NCBI GenBank assembly: GCA_947579605.1
Contig: OX388325.1
Coordinates: forward strand, 16,115,572-16,179,571
From: Athripsodes cinereus
Lineage: Eukaryota; Arthropoda; Insecta; Trichoptera; Leptoceridae
Length of the DNA stretch: 64,000 bases
Reading direction: 5' to 3'
Position 1 is the first letter of the stretch, and each line of letters begins with the position of its first letter. The notes beneath the pieces were generated by a model. That model was not told the origin of the DNA, did no database searches, and was given only the letters and a program-made list of their open reading frames with translations. The position numbers were made by a program, and so were the translations under genes. This document shows positions 19,355-30,794 of this stretch, piece after piece.

Positions 19355-20620
19355 TCAAAAGGGTTTTCTGCCACTGTGAATTCTTTTATGAACAGTCAAA
19401 TTACTAGATTGAGAGAAAGTTTTCTTGCAAATATTACACTCAAAAGGTTTTTCACCACTGTGAATTCTTTTATAATCAGTCAAATTTCTAGATTGAGAGA
19501 AAGTTTTCTTGCAAATATTACACTCAAAAGGTTTTTCACCACTGTGACGTCTCTTATGCTTAATCAAACAACTAGATTCAGAGAAAGTTTTCTTGCAAAT
19601 ATTACACTCAAAAGGTTTTTCACCACTGTGAATTCTCTTATGATTTGTCAAAGTACCGGATTGAGAGAAAGTTTTCTTGCAAATATTACACTCAAAAGGT
19701 TTTTCACCACTGTGAATTCTCTTGTGATTTGTCAAATTACTAGATAAAGAAAAAGTTTTCTTACAAATAAAACATTCAAAAGGTTTTTCACCACTGTGAA
19801 TTCTCTTATGCTTAATCAAATTACTAGATTGAGAGAAAGTTTTCTTGCAAATATTACACTCAAAAGGTTTTTCACCACTGTGAATTCTCTTATGCATAAT
19901 CAAAGAACTAGATTGAGAGAAAGTTTTCTTGCAAATATTACACTCAAAAGGTTTTTCACCACTGTGAATTCTTTTATGAGCAGTCAAACTACCGGACTCA
20001 GAAAATCTCCTGTTACAAATATTGCATTCAAAAGGTTTTTCACCACTGTGAATCCTTTTATGAGTAGTCAATTTACTAGATTGAGAGAAAGTTTTCTTGC
20101 AAATATTACACTCGAAAGGTTTTTCACCACTGTGAATCCTTTGATGTGTGGTCAAATCACTGGATTTAGAGAAAGTTTTACTGCAAATATTACACTTAAA
20201 AAGTTTTTCACCACTGTGAACCCTTTTATGAACAGTCAACCTTAGTGAAGTAGTAAACTTCTTCATACAAATATTACACTGAAATAGTTTTCCTTTATTT
20301 TTATTTTCTTTGTATTTCTTTCTGCCATCTTCTTGGCGCACCGCATCTTCTCTACACTGGTTGGATGTACCGGCAACTGTCCCGCTGCTTGCTTTCTCAC
20401 ATTCTAATTTTATGTCCGGTTCATATATATCTATATCATCATACGGAACTGAAGGCACAACACATACTTCCTCCGCAAGTTCACGTTTCACTTTAGCGTT
20501 CATTAGAAATGCTTCGATATCATCTTCGTCTGTCACACAAATTTGAATATCACACAAGACGCAGTCATCCTGTTGTCCGTCTACAGTATTGTTTACATCA
20601 GCACTGGTTCCATCCATCAT
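19355..20620 (-). CDS. C2H2 zinc-finger protein, copy 2 (421 aa, 11 fingers)
   Basis: A segmental duplicate of the gene at 4979-6172. The N-terminus (1-110) differs at only a handful of residues and lacks the TNKQ segment near residue 93. Eleven C2H2 fingers begin at residue 113. Finger 10 reads LTDYKRIH, with Tyr in place of the first zinc-binding His, so it is probably non-functional. The order of finger types differs from copy 1, consistent with unequal exchange or conversion among fingers. The same one-base insertion ends the frame at HSGRKPF. Predicted role: nuclear DNA-binding protein, target unknown. The intact frame suggests recent duplication or selection. Confidence 0.85.
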   Translation of the reverse strand: MMDGTSADVNNTVDGQQDDCVLCDIQICVTDEDDIEAFLMNAKVKRELAEEVCVVPSVPYDDIDIYEPDIKLECEKASSGTVAGTSNQCREDAVRQEDGRKKYKENKNKGKLFQCNICMKKFTTSLRLTVHKRVHSGEKLFKCNICSKTFSKSSDLTTHQRIHSGEKPFECNICKKTFSQSSKLTTHKRIHSGEKPFECNICNRRFSESGSLTAHKRIHSGEKPFECNICKKTFSQSSSLIMHKRIHSGEKPFECNICKKTFSQSSNLIKHKRIHSGEKPFECFICKKTFSLSSNLTNHKRIHSGEKPFECNICKKTFSQSGTLTNHKRIHSGEKPFECNICKKTFSESSCLIKHKRRHSGEKPFECNICKKTFSQSRNLTDYKRIHSGEKPFECNICKKTFSQSSNLTVHKRIHSGRKPF

Positions 20621-20639
20621 GTCACGTACTTACATACAC

Positions 20640-21440
20640 AATTTATGGATACACACTGTGATCTCACGCTCTACAATAATGTTATGTAATTGATTGATTT
20701 TGAATAACAGTTAATTCCTATGTAACTTCGACAACGAAATGTGAATGACAATTTGGATTTGACGGTTGTTTAATTATACCGTAGATTTTTTATTTATAAC
20801 CACTGGGCAACGTTCACGCAGCCTAAATATCGCTCGACGTCGAGTGATCTGGAGCTACCATGAAGTTGCAGTGAATGTTGAATGTCACACCGGATAATTG
20901 TGAACAACTTTGAGCGTTTTTATGACCCAAATGTCATCGTAATGGCGCCATTTTCGTAAGATTCATTCGCGGTAGTGCGTCGTGCTTTATTTGATTACGT
21001 TTTTTTATTTGAATAGTTGAGTTGTCTTTGTTTTAAGAATGGTTTTAGACCAAGCATAGCTTTGTCTTACAGTTTTGAAGTATGACCAATGAATAAACTC
21101 ATATCTGTATTAGGTTTATTTTTGTTTAAAATTAACGCAGTGATAATTGAGTGGCAGTAAATTTTTTGTTTGACAGTATTTAAATAATATGTAAAGAAAT
21201 ATGGGGTGTTAAGTTTATCTTGTTCATATCAATCAAGTTATAGCTATTAATAATCTTTTTTGAAAAATATTATTACTGTGTTGATACATGGAAATGCTTA
21301 AGAAATGTATCGAAGTTGTTGACATATTTATAAAAAAGAAGCGGTCCGCCCCAGCTTCGCACGGGTAGAAAGTTATTAAAAAAATTAGTTTGCATACAGA
21401 TCTTCCAAAATCTTTTGTTTTTTTGTATTACTAAGCTCTT
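20640..21440 (-). promoter_or_regulatory. Upstream region of ZNF copy 2, extended duplicate block
   Basis: 20640-21050 matches the upstream of copy 1. 20880-21430 also matches 34815-35390. The right part carries a degenerate Helitron 3' terminus (GCGGTCCGCCCCAGCTTCGC at about 21344) that is also present in the third block, so the Helitron was there before the duplication. Confidence 0.5.
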
Positions 21441-21962
21441 AGGTAACAATCTTACGCAAAGGTCACGGGAAAATCAAAGGAAAATTGATAAAATTACATA
21501 CTTCAATATTGATACCTGTATAATTATATCATAAATTCTTCAGTTTTATTTCAAAATACATAAAACACGAAACTTGCTTAAAACGAATAAAAAGAAAAAA
21601 ACAATGTTAGGTACCTTATTTGGTAGTGCCCTAGGCGGACCTTGAATTCGCCACCCATCCTTTTCACGAGTTGTGCTTTGTCCAATTAAGCTATCAGGAG
21701 ACATACTGAATGCCAAAGATCAAGTAAGTAGGTAGATACGCTACGGCTATTGGATTCTTTTGTTCTCTAGTGAGGCAAATTTTTGTCCCCTTATCCCCTT
21801 AACACATCAAGGAGAAGTTAGCTACAGTACGTCATTTGCTAATAATATTGTCTGACGAGTAGGCACGGCGTGTTGTGTTTCGTTTATGTCGACGTGTTTT
21901 CTTATTTATTTTTCGAGTGAAATTGTTATTTTTGTTAAATATTGTTATTTTGTTGTGTCTAC
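21441..21962. other. Intergenic, possible 5' UTR of the THAP-like exon
   Basis: No gene was recognised. The last 120 bp before 21963 are U-rich, as many insect leaders are. Confidence 0.3.
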
Positions 21963-22045
21963 ATGAGTTCAAAAATGAAAATCTGTTCATTTCCGTCCTG
22001 TAAAAGGAATAATTTGAATAATAAATCGGATGTGTCCTTCCACTT
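21963..22045 (+). CDS. Orphan first exon of a THAP-domain protein
   Basis: The frame from ATG 21963 reads MSSKMKICSFPSCKRN then NLNNKSDVSFHL and stops at a good donor (CACTT|GTAAGT, 22045/22046). The C-x4-C pair followed about 15 residues later by an aromatic and a His fits the beginning of the C2CH THAP zinc-coordinating DNA-binding domain. The rest (AVPTY box and the CxxH half) should be on a later plus-strand exon, but none was found before 28 kb. It may be the start of a real gene with a distant exon 2, or a fragment of a THAP/P-element-related gene. Confidence 0.5.
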
Positions 22046-22377
22046 GTAAGTATGAAACATTTTTGTATTTTTTACTCCTTATTTATTATATTTTCGTAAT
22101 ATAATCAATCACAAACAATAAATATACTATAGCTCTAACGTTTTTTTATATTTTATAAGAATGTCACTCGATTTTAGGATTAAAAACTCACTTTTAAAAT
22201 GTGTTTTGACGTTTCTAATTTTTGGCATAATGTCATAGGTATGGAAATTGAGCGTCGATGATTAACATCGACTGATAATTTTTACTCCAAGAAATGTATT
22301 TAAGTGATTACATAACATCTCAACTATTTCCTATTTATTATTGTAAATGTGTATTATATGTATTTATTTGATTTCAT
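22046..22377. other. AT-rich, presumed intronic or intergenic
   Basis: No feature seen beyond the splice donor at its left edge. Confidence 0.4.
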
Positions 22378-22580
22378 ATTCTTCTTCTTCTCTACGTGTC
22401 TTGTCGGATTCCCACGACGTTGACGACCACCTGGGAGAAATCCTTCCTGTTCTGGACAGCACGAAACAGCTCCTCCACACCTCTCATCCCGGTCCACTCT
22501 TGAATGTTCTGGAGCCAGGAAAGCCGCCTTCATCCAACCCCTCTACGGCCCTCAATCTTTCCTTCTATGACGAGTTTATG
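22378..22580 (-). mobile_element. LINE ORF2 C-terminal fragment
   Basis: The minus strand reads relics of the GRR...W..RVDRDE..ELFRAVQ-like C-terminus and ends in the TCTTCTTCTTCT tract. It belongs to the same family as 7055-7205 and is heavily frameshifted. Confidence 0.5.
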
Positions 22581-22734
22581 GATAGCGTATTTTTCTCCAT
22601 TTATTTTATATTATTTATTTTACGGACCATTGTTAATTTTTATAATTTTAAGTGGAATATTACAATTTTTATTATTGCAAATTAGTTTTGATTTTCTATT
22701 GATTTACCTATAAATTAATACCCAAATGTTTAGA

Positions 22735-23115
22735 TGGATGGATGCATGTATGCAAGCGAAACGTAGACATGGTTGAAGAGGGACGAAAGTGGAATAAATG
22801 CTATGGAGATGAGATCGCTGAGGAGGATGTTTGGTAAACCTTGCGTGATAGAGTGAGGAATGAGGATATTAGAAAATGAGTGGATGCAAGAGGAGTGTTG
22901 TGGATAAAAGGAAGCGCGGGTATCCGAGAACTATATGACTTGATCATGTAGATCAAATTCTCAAGGACGGTCGTGTTTTTAGTTAAAGAAACCGACATAC
23001 GTGCATGAGAAATTGTATGACTGTAGTAGAAGCGAACGAAGTATGTAAGGTCAGATCTATATGGCGTTCCGTTCTCTCTGCTACCCCACTTGGGATACGG
23101 CGGGAGGGAATAGGA
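22735..23115 (+). mobile_element. RTE-like LINE 3' fragment
   Basis: The nucleotide sequence corresponds to the YASETWTWLKKDESGINA... region through to the CTCTCTGCTACCCCACTTGGG tail found in the better copies at 29294-29869 and 36774-37958. It has several frameshifts, so it is non-coding now. Confidence 0.65.
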
Positions 23116-24359
23116 TAGATGTTCAGATGGATATAAACTTGGTCAGTTTTGTCGGAATATTTATTGTTAGGAATTAAATGTGATTTTGTATTCTCTAGTA
23201 TCTAATTTTTGTTTGTATTTACAAGGTTGTTTTTATGTAGTGTATGGAATATTCTTTGTGTAATTTTGCAATATTTCTGTCAACTTTGTTATGCAATAGT
23301 CTCCGTTGCCGTAAAATCACAAAATATATTAATAAATTTATTCTCTCTAAAAGTGGACTATTTCTGAACACTATATCGTGGTAAGAGGTGACGCGATTGG
23401 CACAGAGACGCTCTGAATGGAGGAGGCATAACAAAAAGGCTTCCACTTGAAACTTGTTAACATTTAATTTAAAACTTTCCAAATGATTTAAATAAATTAA
23501 CATTACTTTTGCATGAAGTATTAGATTTTTCCTTACTACAGTATATTGGAAAAATTTTAAAGAAGCTTATGTCCAACACCATAGAGTAAAAGACTAAAAA
23601 TATGTAAGTATTATAAAATTGAAACCCATTCTAATGCCTATTTTGTGAACGTACCTGTGAAGAGTTAACCAAAAAATGCTATTTAGATCAAATCTATTAA
23701 CAACTTAACTATAGAGGACTGGATTCCTATACAATATATCCCTACTCTAATTTATTAGCATTATTTTGTGTATGTAATGGTCTGATAAGTAAGTATTTTC
23801 ATCCTCTATGCCTACCTCGCCAGGTATACAATGCAAGTATTAAAAATAAAGAAGGTAAGGAAAAATGGAACGAAACATTATTATATGAAAACATTGCAAG
23901 TAGGATAGTGGCGTCGATTATGTTAAAAACATCGATGATTGTAAATTGTAATTGACATCACTATGAATCGTCCTGTAGCTAACTTCAATTCTTAGAAATT
24001 CTCAATTAGAATGGAATGGGATTTTGGGCTCATGTCATCTCTTTATTATTACTTACTCTATGCTGAATGCTTTAAAATTCTCTTATAAATTACAATGATG
24101 TTTTTGTGAGTTGGTATCGTTCTAGCATATCCAAGTATGAGCATCTCATGCTGAATACAACGGAGGCTAGCCGGTGGAATAACTAGACGTAATAAACACT
24201 CAAATTGTCCTCTTGGTGGCATTGAAAGGTAAGACATTCAGAATGCGTGCTAAACCTCATCGCTGAAATTAAGATGGCAATTTTAAAATTGTGCACATTT
24301 TACGAATATCCGCCATTTACAGGACACTTGATAATTAACAAAAAAGAGACCTACATTTG
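23116..24359. other. Intergenic DNA
   Basis: No gene is supported. A 94-codon minus frame (23219-23503) shows no recognisable domain. Confidence 0.45.
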
Positions 24360-24480
24360 ACCGATTTAGGAAGTATGTTTGTGAGGGATGGTAGGTACGA
24401 AAGGGACATGGAAAAAAGTGGCTGGTGCGAGAGTGAACGGTGTGAGGGTATAGTATAGTATAGTAGTAGTAGTACATTTG
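24360..24480 (+). mobile_element. RTE-like LINE remnant with internal deletion
   Basis: The sequence GGAAGTATGTTTGTGAGGGA (present in the full copy at 37318) is joined directly to the 3' tail GTGAGGGTATAGTATAGTAT. Everything between is missing. The tail passes into a (TAG)n run. Confidence 0.6.
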
Positions 24481-25300
24481 ACCGAAGACTCCACGGGATA
24501 AATGTTACATTTTTGTATAAACATAATTCAAGTTGATATGCCCGGTATAGTAGGTATTGTGTCGAAAAGTTATCATCAAAAATTATAATTGTTATTTATA
24601 ATTTTTGTAAGTGGTACTGAAATACCGAAATAAACAATGCAGTTCATGAGAACTCTGAAAATCCCGACATTAAAAATATCCCTTGCACTTAAAAGGTACC
24701 CGCATTAACATTGTATTATTGTTTACTAATCTTTGTACCTGCATACAAAAACAAAAATTATTGTTTATTTAAATTATTGTACCTACGTAGCAACAGGGGC
24801 AATAAAAAGAATCACTCAACAAAAGATTAAGGCGCATTCATTATGTATCAACTTAAGGCGCATTCATTATGTATCAAATTATTTAATGAATATTCTAGAA
24901 TGCGTTTGTATTGTTATTATTTCATAGTGTCGGCTTGGTTGGATTTTTATACCTACGCTTCGAGATATTGAATGTCGATACCGACGATATGTTTTAATTT
25001 ATGTAAACGACTCTTTAGGTATGAATTTTAATTTTATTGTAACATAACGTAGTTTGAATATTTCATTATCTACCTAAAGGGTTGGTTTGTGTTGCTATGT
25101 AATAGAATAAGGATTGTGTTATTTTGTGTTGTGCGAAAAGACGCTTTGATAAAGAACAGTGATAAAGGACACAAGAAATATTGTTTTAAATATAATATCA
25201 GTGAAAGAGACGCTATACATATGTGAATAATTATAAATCAGTGCATTGGACGCTTAACAATATCAAACTTATTTGTAAATATTTATTTCATCATGTACAT
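24481..25300. other. Intergenic DNA with a 26-bp tandem duplication
   Basis: Two adjacent copies of TTAAGGCGCATTCATTATGT (26-bp unit) lie at about 24828-24879. No gene seen. Confidence 0.45.
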
Positions 25301-25860
25301 AATTCCTGGAATGCAGACAAGGGTGCAGGTGTACTCGCAATACAATGGAACTTGCGGTGAGCGTGTATTGGTATTCAATTAGCCAATCGCGGCGCTGCAC
25401 AGAGATGCATCACAGCGTAGGAGGGGTATATGACCAACCCCTCTCTACACCACTCAAGGAACAGCGGAGAAATGTCCTTGAAAGATCAGTGAGTCTCCAT
25501 CAGCCATCAGTGGTGAACAGTTATCATCAGCGAGTCGTAGTGAGTAGTCAGTTGTCCTTGATAGAAGCATTGCTCTTGCCATCACTCAATGACTCATCAT
25601 CTGACCTTTAGAGAGACAAGTCGGTCTCTGGTCACTGGACTTCAGTTGAGTCGAGATATTCTCCTCCTGAAGTCATGACGAGCCAACTCTGCACCTGTGT
25701 AGGCTGGTAATTGCCTCCAGGAGCCTCGGACGTGGGACTTCGCCCTCCCAGCACTGCGCCAAGGGGCGCCTTCTTCAACTTGTTTGCCTCTAGGCATTTT
25801 CATGCCAGAGGCGCCCTCATCGTGGGATCCATTACAATCATCGAAAAGTGAAATTTAATT
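25301..25860 (+). other. GC-rich block of unknown origin
   Basis: This stretch is clearly richer in G+C than its surroundings. It contains a CCAAT-like GCCAATCGCGGCG (about 25383), a possible TATA (GGGGTATATGACC, about 25425) and many short purine-pyrimidine repeats such as CATCAGCCATCAGTGG. It resembles a promoter plus 5' leader, either of an LTR retrotransposon or of a gene whose body is not visible. No long open frame and no LTR partner were found. Confidence 0.3.
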
Positions 25861-26340
25861 ATTTTAAAAGTGCTACGTTTTCGTTTTTATTGAAATAATA
25901 ATCAAGTGTGTTTTTTTTATATTGGGATAATTACGTGTGCACGGACAATACGGGGTAGTGAGTAAGTCGTAGTATTGTGTTGCTGTTTAAACGTGTGTTT
26001 GTAATAGGGGTAAGATTTTTTTATCTTTAATTAAATGTTTGTTTAAAATTCATATTTGTCTTTTACACTTTCGTCCATTTGCACATAACTTGTCGTCTCT
26101 TATTTATATAGCCTCACTATATATTTAATTGAGACCATTTTTTTTATTGCTTTAACTCCTGGAGTGCTGTAAGTAGCCCCAGTTTGAGTCTCAGCCTGTG
26201 GCATTATTGGTTATAAGATTTTATTGTATCCTCAACCAAAACCATTCTTTCACCATCTCACCCCCCCCCCATATCAAAGTATTTAATTAACCAATCTAGT
26301 TAAATACATTAAAAAATAGATGTTATAGAAAGGTACAACT
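25861..26340. other. AT-rich intergenic DNA
   Basis: No feature seen except a C10 homopolymer near 26262-26271. Confidence 0.4.
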
Positions 26341-27606
26341 AGGGGATTCGATTCCGGCCCTTTTTTTTAATCCCGGGATTTCGGGTTTATCTACAGATAA
26401 TCTCAGGATCCCGGGGCTAGTTCCGGGATTGTATTGGTAATGTTAAGTGGTAACAAAAGTCAGTAAACCATGTCAAAATCAGTTTATTTTATTTATCTGG
26501 CAATGAATTTAAGTTTTGAATCTGCAAAAAGTCGGTTAAACAAAATTATACTTCAAACTTTTTCTAAAATAAAAAAACAAGACACTACTGTTTATGATTT
26601 ATAAAACTAACAATTAAACTTTTTTATATTTTTTTTTTCTTTATTAACACAACAGCACATAATATGTAATTTTAAATTGTATTCTTGTATTTGTATTTAT
26701 TTCATAGTTTTAACCCAGAACAGTTTTAGTTTAGTGGAGCAATATATTCTATAATGTTGTTATTTATGTTTGTTTGTATATGTACTATTTTGTTTTTTTT
26801 TTATAAAATCAACTTAGACTTATTTAGCTTAACCCATAACAAAAACTATATACTACAATGATCAATGTTAAAACTCGTATTTTTAAATTAAAATGATCAG
26901 AGACTTTATGAAATATTTATTTGATTTAGGTCGATGAGTGATTTTTGATGCTATTTTTTAAAATATCAAACCGCTCAAGCATTGTTAAGAGACTATTCCA
27001 ACGCGATTTGCAGTTAAACAATAAATTAAGCTCTCTTCCATGTTCCTTTTCAATATAGTTTTGAAGCATAGTATCTTTCTTCAAAGATGCTCTTTTGAAA
27101 ATAAGAACCACTGCAAACTTTCTTTACGACTTCATTAATATTCCGGTCATTGGTCAAACTCACCATAACCGGTTTTTATGACTAATCCTGAATCCAGTTC
27201 TTCCAAATCATCAGTAAAAGGTGATAGCCGCGTTTATGTATTAAACAAATAAAATATCATCACTGACGGGTTCATTTGCAGACATTTTTCTAGACAATCA
27301 ATCACTGACGGCAAAGTGAATACCGTGTGCAAAACAAACTACATAGGTGCTTTGCATTAACAAGTTTTCCAACCTTCAGCATAGCATTGACCATCAGTAA
27401 CTATTGCCACAATATCGTATCTAGTGAGATATCGAACTTAGAATGGCGCTCATTTAAGATACTAACACAAGCTTCGACTGTCAGTGATTCATTGATGCGA
27501 ATGAATCCCAAATTCTAGACTTATTGTATTAATCCCGGAAATCCCGGGATTTCTTATATTAATCCCGAAAATTTCGAGATTAAAATACGACCGGGATTGA
27601 ATCCCC
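26341..27606 (-). mobile_element. Degenerate hAT transposon
   Basis: The ends are imperfect inverted repeats beginning AGGGGATTCGATTCCGG (26341) and, on the other strand, AGGGGATTCAATCCCGG (ending 27606). Both are followed by several short copies of AATCCCGGGATTTC. The interior carries broken hAT transposase on the minus strand. No 8-bp duplication is visible. The right end abuts the start of the third zinc-finger block. Confidence 0.65.
26926..27530 (-). pseudogene. hAT transposase relic
   Basis: Frame-broken segments on the minus strand read IRINESLTVEACVSILNERH, then FAHGIHFAVSD, then an open 61-codon piece (26926-27111) with LQNYIEKEHGRELNLLFNC and SRWNSLLTMLERF. The last two are typical of the hAT core between the catalytic aspartates (CAAH-like box, then K.RWNS...M..R). 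Multiple stops and frameshifts make it non-functional. Confidence 0.65.
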
Positions 27607-29187
27607 TAAACGTAATATATGCAGTACAAATATTTTTGCAGTTATTACGCACGGGCGCAAAGACCTCTTCCAGGTAGTGTTATATGTAGCAAAGGTGTCG
27701 TATTTTGATATTGGTACACGTGTCTAATCAGAACCATACATGTATATAATATGCATTATATTGATTATCATTATATACCTACATAATAATATGTACTGTT
27801 ACATATAATTATGTATATAATAACTGCACTGAGTAAACTTATTCTTATGAGAAAGGATTTCCGCCACTGTGAATCTTGTTGTGGTCTATCAAATTAACAC
27901 CAAAAGATTTTTCACCATTATAAATAATTCTTATTTATATGTTTAGTCAAATGGCCGGATGGAAAGAAAGTTTTCTTGCAAATATAACACTCAAAAGATT
28001 TTTCACCACTGTGAATCTTTTTATGAATTTAGTCAAACTACCAGACTGAGTAGATCTCCCCTTAAGTAGCATTCACATTGCTTCACTTTGGATGATCATC
28101 CAGAGTGTTAGGGTCAAACCTGTTCATCGAAAGTGAACATGTCTGTTCACACTTTTTCATCCTATGCTTTCACTGCCATGTCAACACTCTCAGTCATGTT
28201 GTATGTAGTTTAACATATTTTCGTACAAAAATAATTAAACAAATTCGAAAATGAAAAAAACACATAAAATAAATTAATATAGCTCTCGACTGTATAATAA
28301 TTTTGTACATAATTCTGACATTCTATACAAATTCATAGAGAATAAAACAAATAATAAGATAAAACTTGTTTATGGTCGTTTCAGTGAAAGGACCTTTCAT
28401 CCAAATTATGACGAGTGGTTATCTCTTTCCTCCGTCATCGCTAGTGATCACTATTGATGAAACGCCCGTTCACACCTATTCATCTTGGAGGATCATCCGC
28501 ATGATCACTGTAAGTGAACAAATGTGATTACAAAAATATTGGATTCAAAAGGTTTTTCACTACTGTGAATTCTCTTAAATATTTTAAATGAAAGACACAC
28601 TTGCAGTGCAACAACACTTTATTGACACCATTATTTTATACAAAACAAAAGTAGTTCCTTTTTCGAACGTAATAATATATGCATAATAAAGAATAAACCA
28701 CGGTTTTTGTATTGATATATTTTAACAAAAACCACCCGCGGTAAAAACTCCAAATATTATTTCTTAATTTTCTTACAGCGGCCCGTCCTTGGTTCATAAA
28801 CTTCTCGAGTGGCCCCTGTTCCCTATAAGTCTGTGCATCCCTGGACCCTAGATTGAGTGAAAGTTTTCTTCCAAATATTGCACTCTAAAAGATTTTCACC
28901 ACTGTTAATATTTTGTGATCCATCAATAATTATTATCGATGATGGACACACAACATGACACCCTTGAGGTCATGTTATGATAAAACGGCGCTTTAAATAT
29001 TCGTTTCAAATTTAAAATAATTTTCGTTGCAAAGTTTGGAAAACACCCATACTCTTTCTCAACTCGCAAAGGGATGTGTATTGAATGAATATCAAAATCG
29101 ATTGACTTTGCGGTTACTTTGGTGGTAAGCTCTCGACTGCTCGAAGGCCGGTTGTTTGAAAAAGAATAAGTTTACTCAGTTGAAAAT
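27607..29187 (-). pseudogene. Third copy of the zinc-finger 3' debris block
   Basis: Homologous to 3796-4780 of the copy 1 block, with decayed HSGEKPFEC units on the minus strand near 27840-28060 and 28850-28910. A TTAA MITE (28066-28527) interrupts it, and the 1.6-kb element starting at 29188 cuts it off from its continuation at 30795-31004. Confidence 0.6.
28066..28527 (+). mobile_element. TTAA MITE family, copy 1
   Basis: About 460 bp, with imperfect terminal repeats of the type GTAGCATTCACATTGCTTCA and TGTGAACAAATGTGA. Subterminal GTTCAC/GTGAAC and GATGATC motifs repeat. The preceding TTAA suggests a piggyBac-like target choice. It sits inside the zinc-finger debris. Confidence 0.65.
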
Positions 29188-29293
29188 CTGTACCTTAGAG
29201 GATAAACCACGGGAGTCCACTTTTGAGTTAAAAATGCAAATATATTGGTGACAAAACGTTATGTTATTGGGTAAAATACTATAGTCCAAAGTT

Positions 29294-29869
29294 ATACATA
29301 CATACATACATACCATCACGCCGCTTCCCTTGCGGGGTAGGCAGAAAGGATCGAGCGCCACTTCCTTCTATCCTTGCATACATCTTTCGCTTCCGTCACT
29401 GTCATACAATTCCTCATGCATGCTCTCCTGTTCAATGTGCTCAACACGTGACCGTCCTGTAGGATTTGATTTAAATGATCTTGCCATTTAATCCTAGGAC
29501 GTCCACGTCTCCGAGCACCATTCCTCTCAGCCAAATATATCTTCTTAGTCATTCTGTCCTCATTCATTCTTTCCACGTACCCAAACCATCTTAACTTATT
29601 TACATTCATCCTTGTTATTACACCCACTTTCATTCCACATTCCTTTCGTATATCACTGTTTCGCACACGATCTCTCAGACTTTTACCACACATCCTTCTC
29701 AACGATCTCATTTCTACTGCATTAATGCCACTTTCATCCTTCTTTAACCATGTCCACGTCTCACTTGCATACATAAGTGTTGGCACTAAGATAGCAGAGT
29801 GCACCAACCTTTTAGCTGTGGTAGATATGTTTCTATTTGCAATTATTGGTCGGATTGCACCATTTAACT
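29294..29869 (-). mobile_element. RTE-like LINE 3' fragment with 12-bp target duplication
   Basis: The duplication TAGTCCAAAGTT occurs at 29282-29293 and 29870-29881, defining a 5'-truncated insertion in the minus orientation whose 3' end is a (GTAT)n run (29294-29311). The frame (about 29319-29868) is open and encodes the C-terminus of a LINE endonuclease/reverse transcriptase protein: VPTLMYASETWTWLKKDESG, later RRRGRPRIKWQDHLNQILQDG and WRSILSAYP. The reverse transcriptase domain itself is missing. The open frame runs about 150 nt further into host sequence, which is incidental. Confidence 0.85.
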
Positions 29870-30140
29870 TAGTCCAAAGTTGTTGGATTATAATATATGA
29901 TTTTTCATTTGTAATAAATATACGAAGTCCATAAAATGTTAACGGAAAATCAACGGAAGTCCCACATACGTTATTAGGGAGAAAAATTATAGAAAATTTT
30001 GTAAGTGCCAAAATCATAGGAGTCCAACATGCGTTGTTTATACTTACTATTTATATCAATTACTTCAAGTCGGTGCCACAAATGTATGTGCAGATATCGT
30101 TAGAGGATAAAACACGGTAGTCCATTTTATCTATAGTTAA

Positions 30141-30600
30141 GTAGCATTCACATTGCTTCACTTTGGATGATCATCCAGAGTGTCAGGGTCAAACCTGTTC
30201 ATCGAAAGTGAACACGTCTGTTCACATTGGTTCATCCTATGCTTTCACTGCCATATCAACACTCTCAGTCATGTCGTATGTAGTTTGACGTATTTTCGTA
30301 CAAAAATAATTAAACAAATTCAAACATGGAAAATAACACTTAAAATAAATAAATATAGCCCTCGACTGCATAATAATTTTGTACATGATTCTGACATTCA
30401 ATACAAATTCATAGAGAATTAAACAAATAATAAGATGAAACTTGTTTATGGTCGTTTCAGTAAAAGGTCCTTTCATCGAAATTATGACGAGTGGTTATCC
30501 CTTTCCTCCGTCATCGCTAGTGATCACCGCCTGTTCACACTTGTTCATCTTGGAGGATCATCCGGAGTGATCACTGAAAGTGAACGTATGTGAACGAACC
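30141..30600 (+). mobile_element. TTAA MITE family, copy 2
   Basis: Preceded by TTAA (30137-30140), begins GTAGCATTCACATTGCTTCA and ends ...GTATGTGAACGAACC. It lies inside the 29188-30794 element. Confidence 0.7.
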
Positions 30601-30794
30601 TTTATCAATAAAATAATTATTTTTATTATTAAATATTAAAATATAGCCTATCAAATAAAGATATTTTTTTACAGACTGAAATTATTCCAAATATTATGAC
30701 AGTTATGATGTTTTGAAACTTGAAAATTCATATAATTGCCTCTCCTCCACATTTATTGTAATGTGACTACCGTAGTTTATCCTTTAAGGTACAG

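Larger units (their letters stand above)
29188..30794. mobile_element. 1.6-kb TIR element with 4-bp duplication
   Basis: The ends CTGTACCTTAGAGGATAAAC (29188) and, inverted, CTGTACCTTAAAGGATAAAC (from 30794) give about 33 bp of terminal repeats. AAAT is duplicated at 29184-29187 and 30795-30798. Comparison with the unoccupied sites near 4780 and 19160 supports the insertion. A third internal copy of the terminal motif lies at about 30099-30124. A LINE (29294-29869) and a MITE (30141-30600) inserted into it later. No transposase was found, so it is non-autonomous. Confidence 0.8.

Noticed and set aside
23219..23503. 94-codon minus-strand frame
   Set aside because: No recognisable motif, no codon-usage contrast, no splice context.
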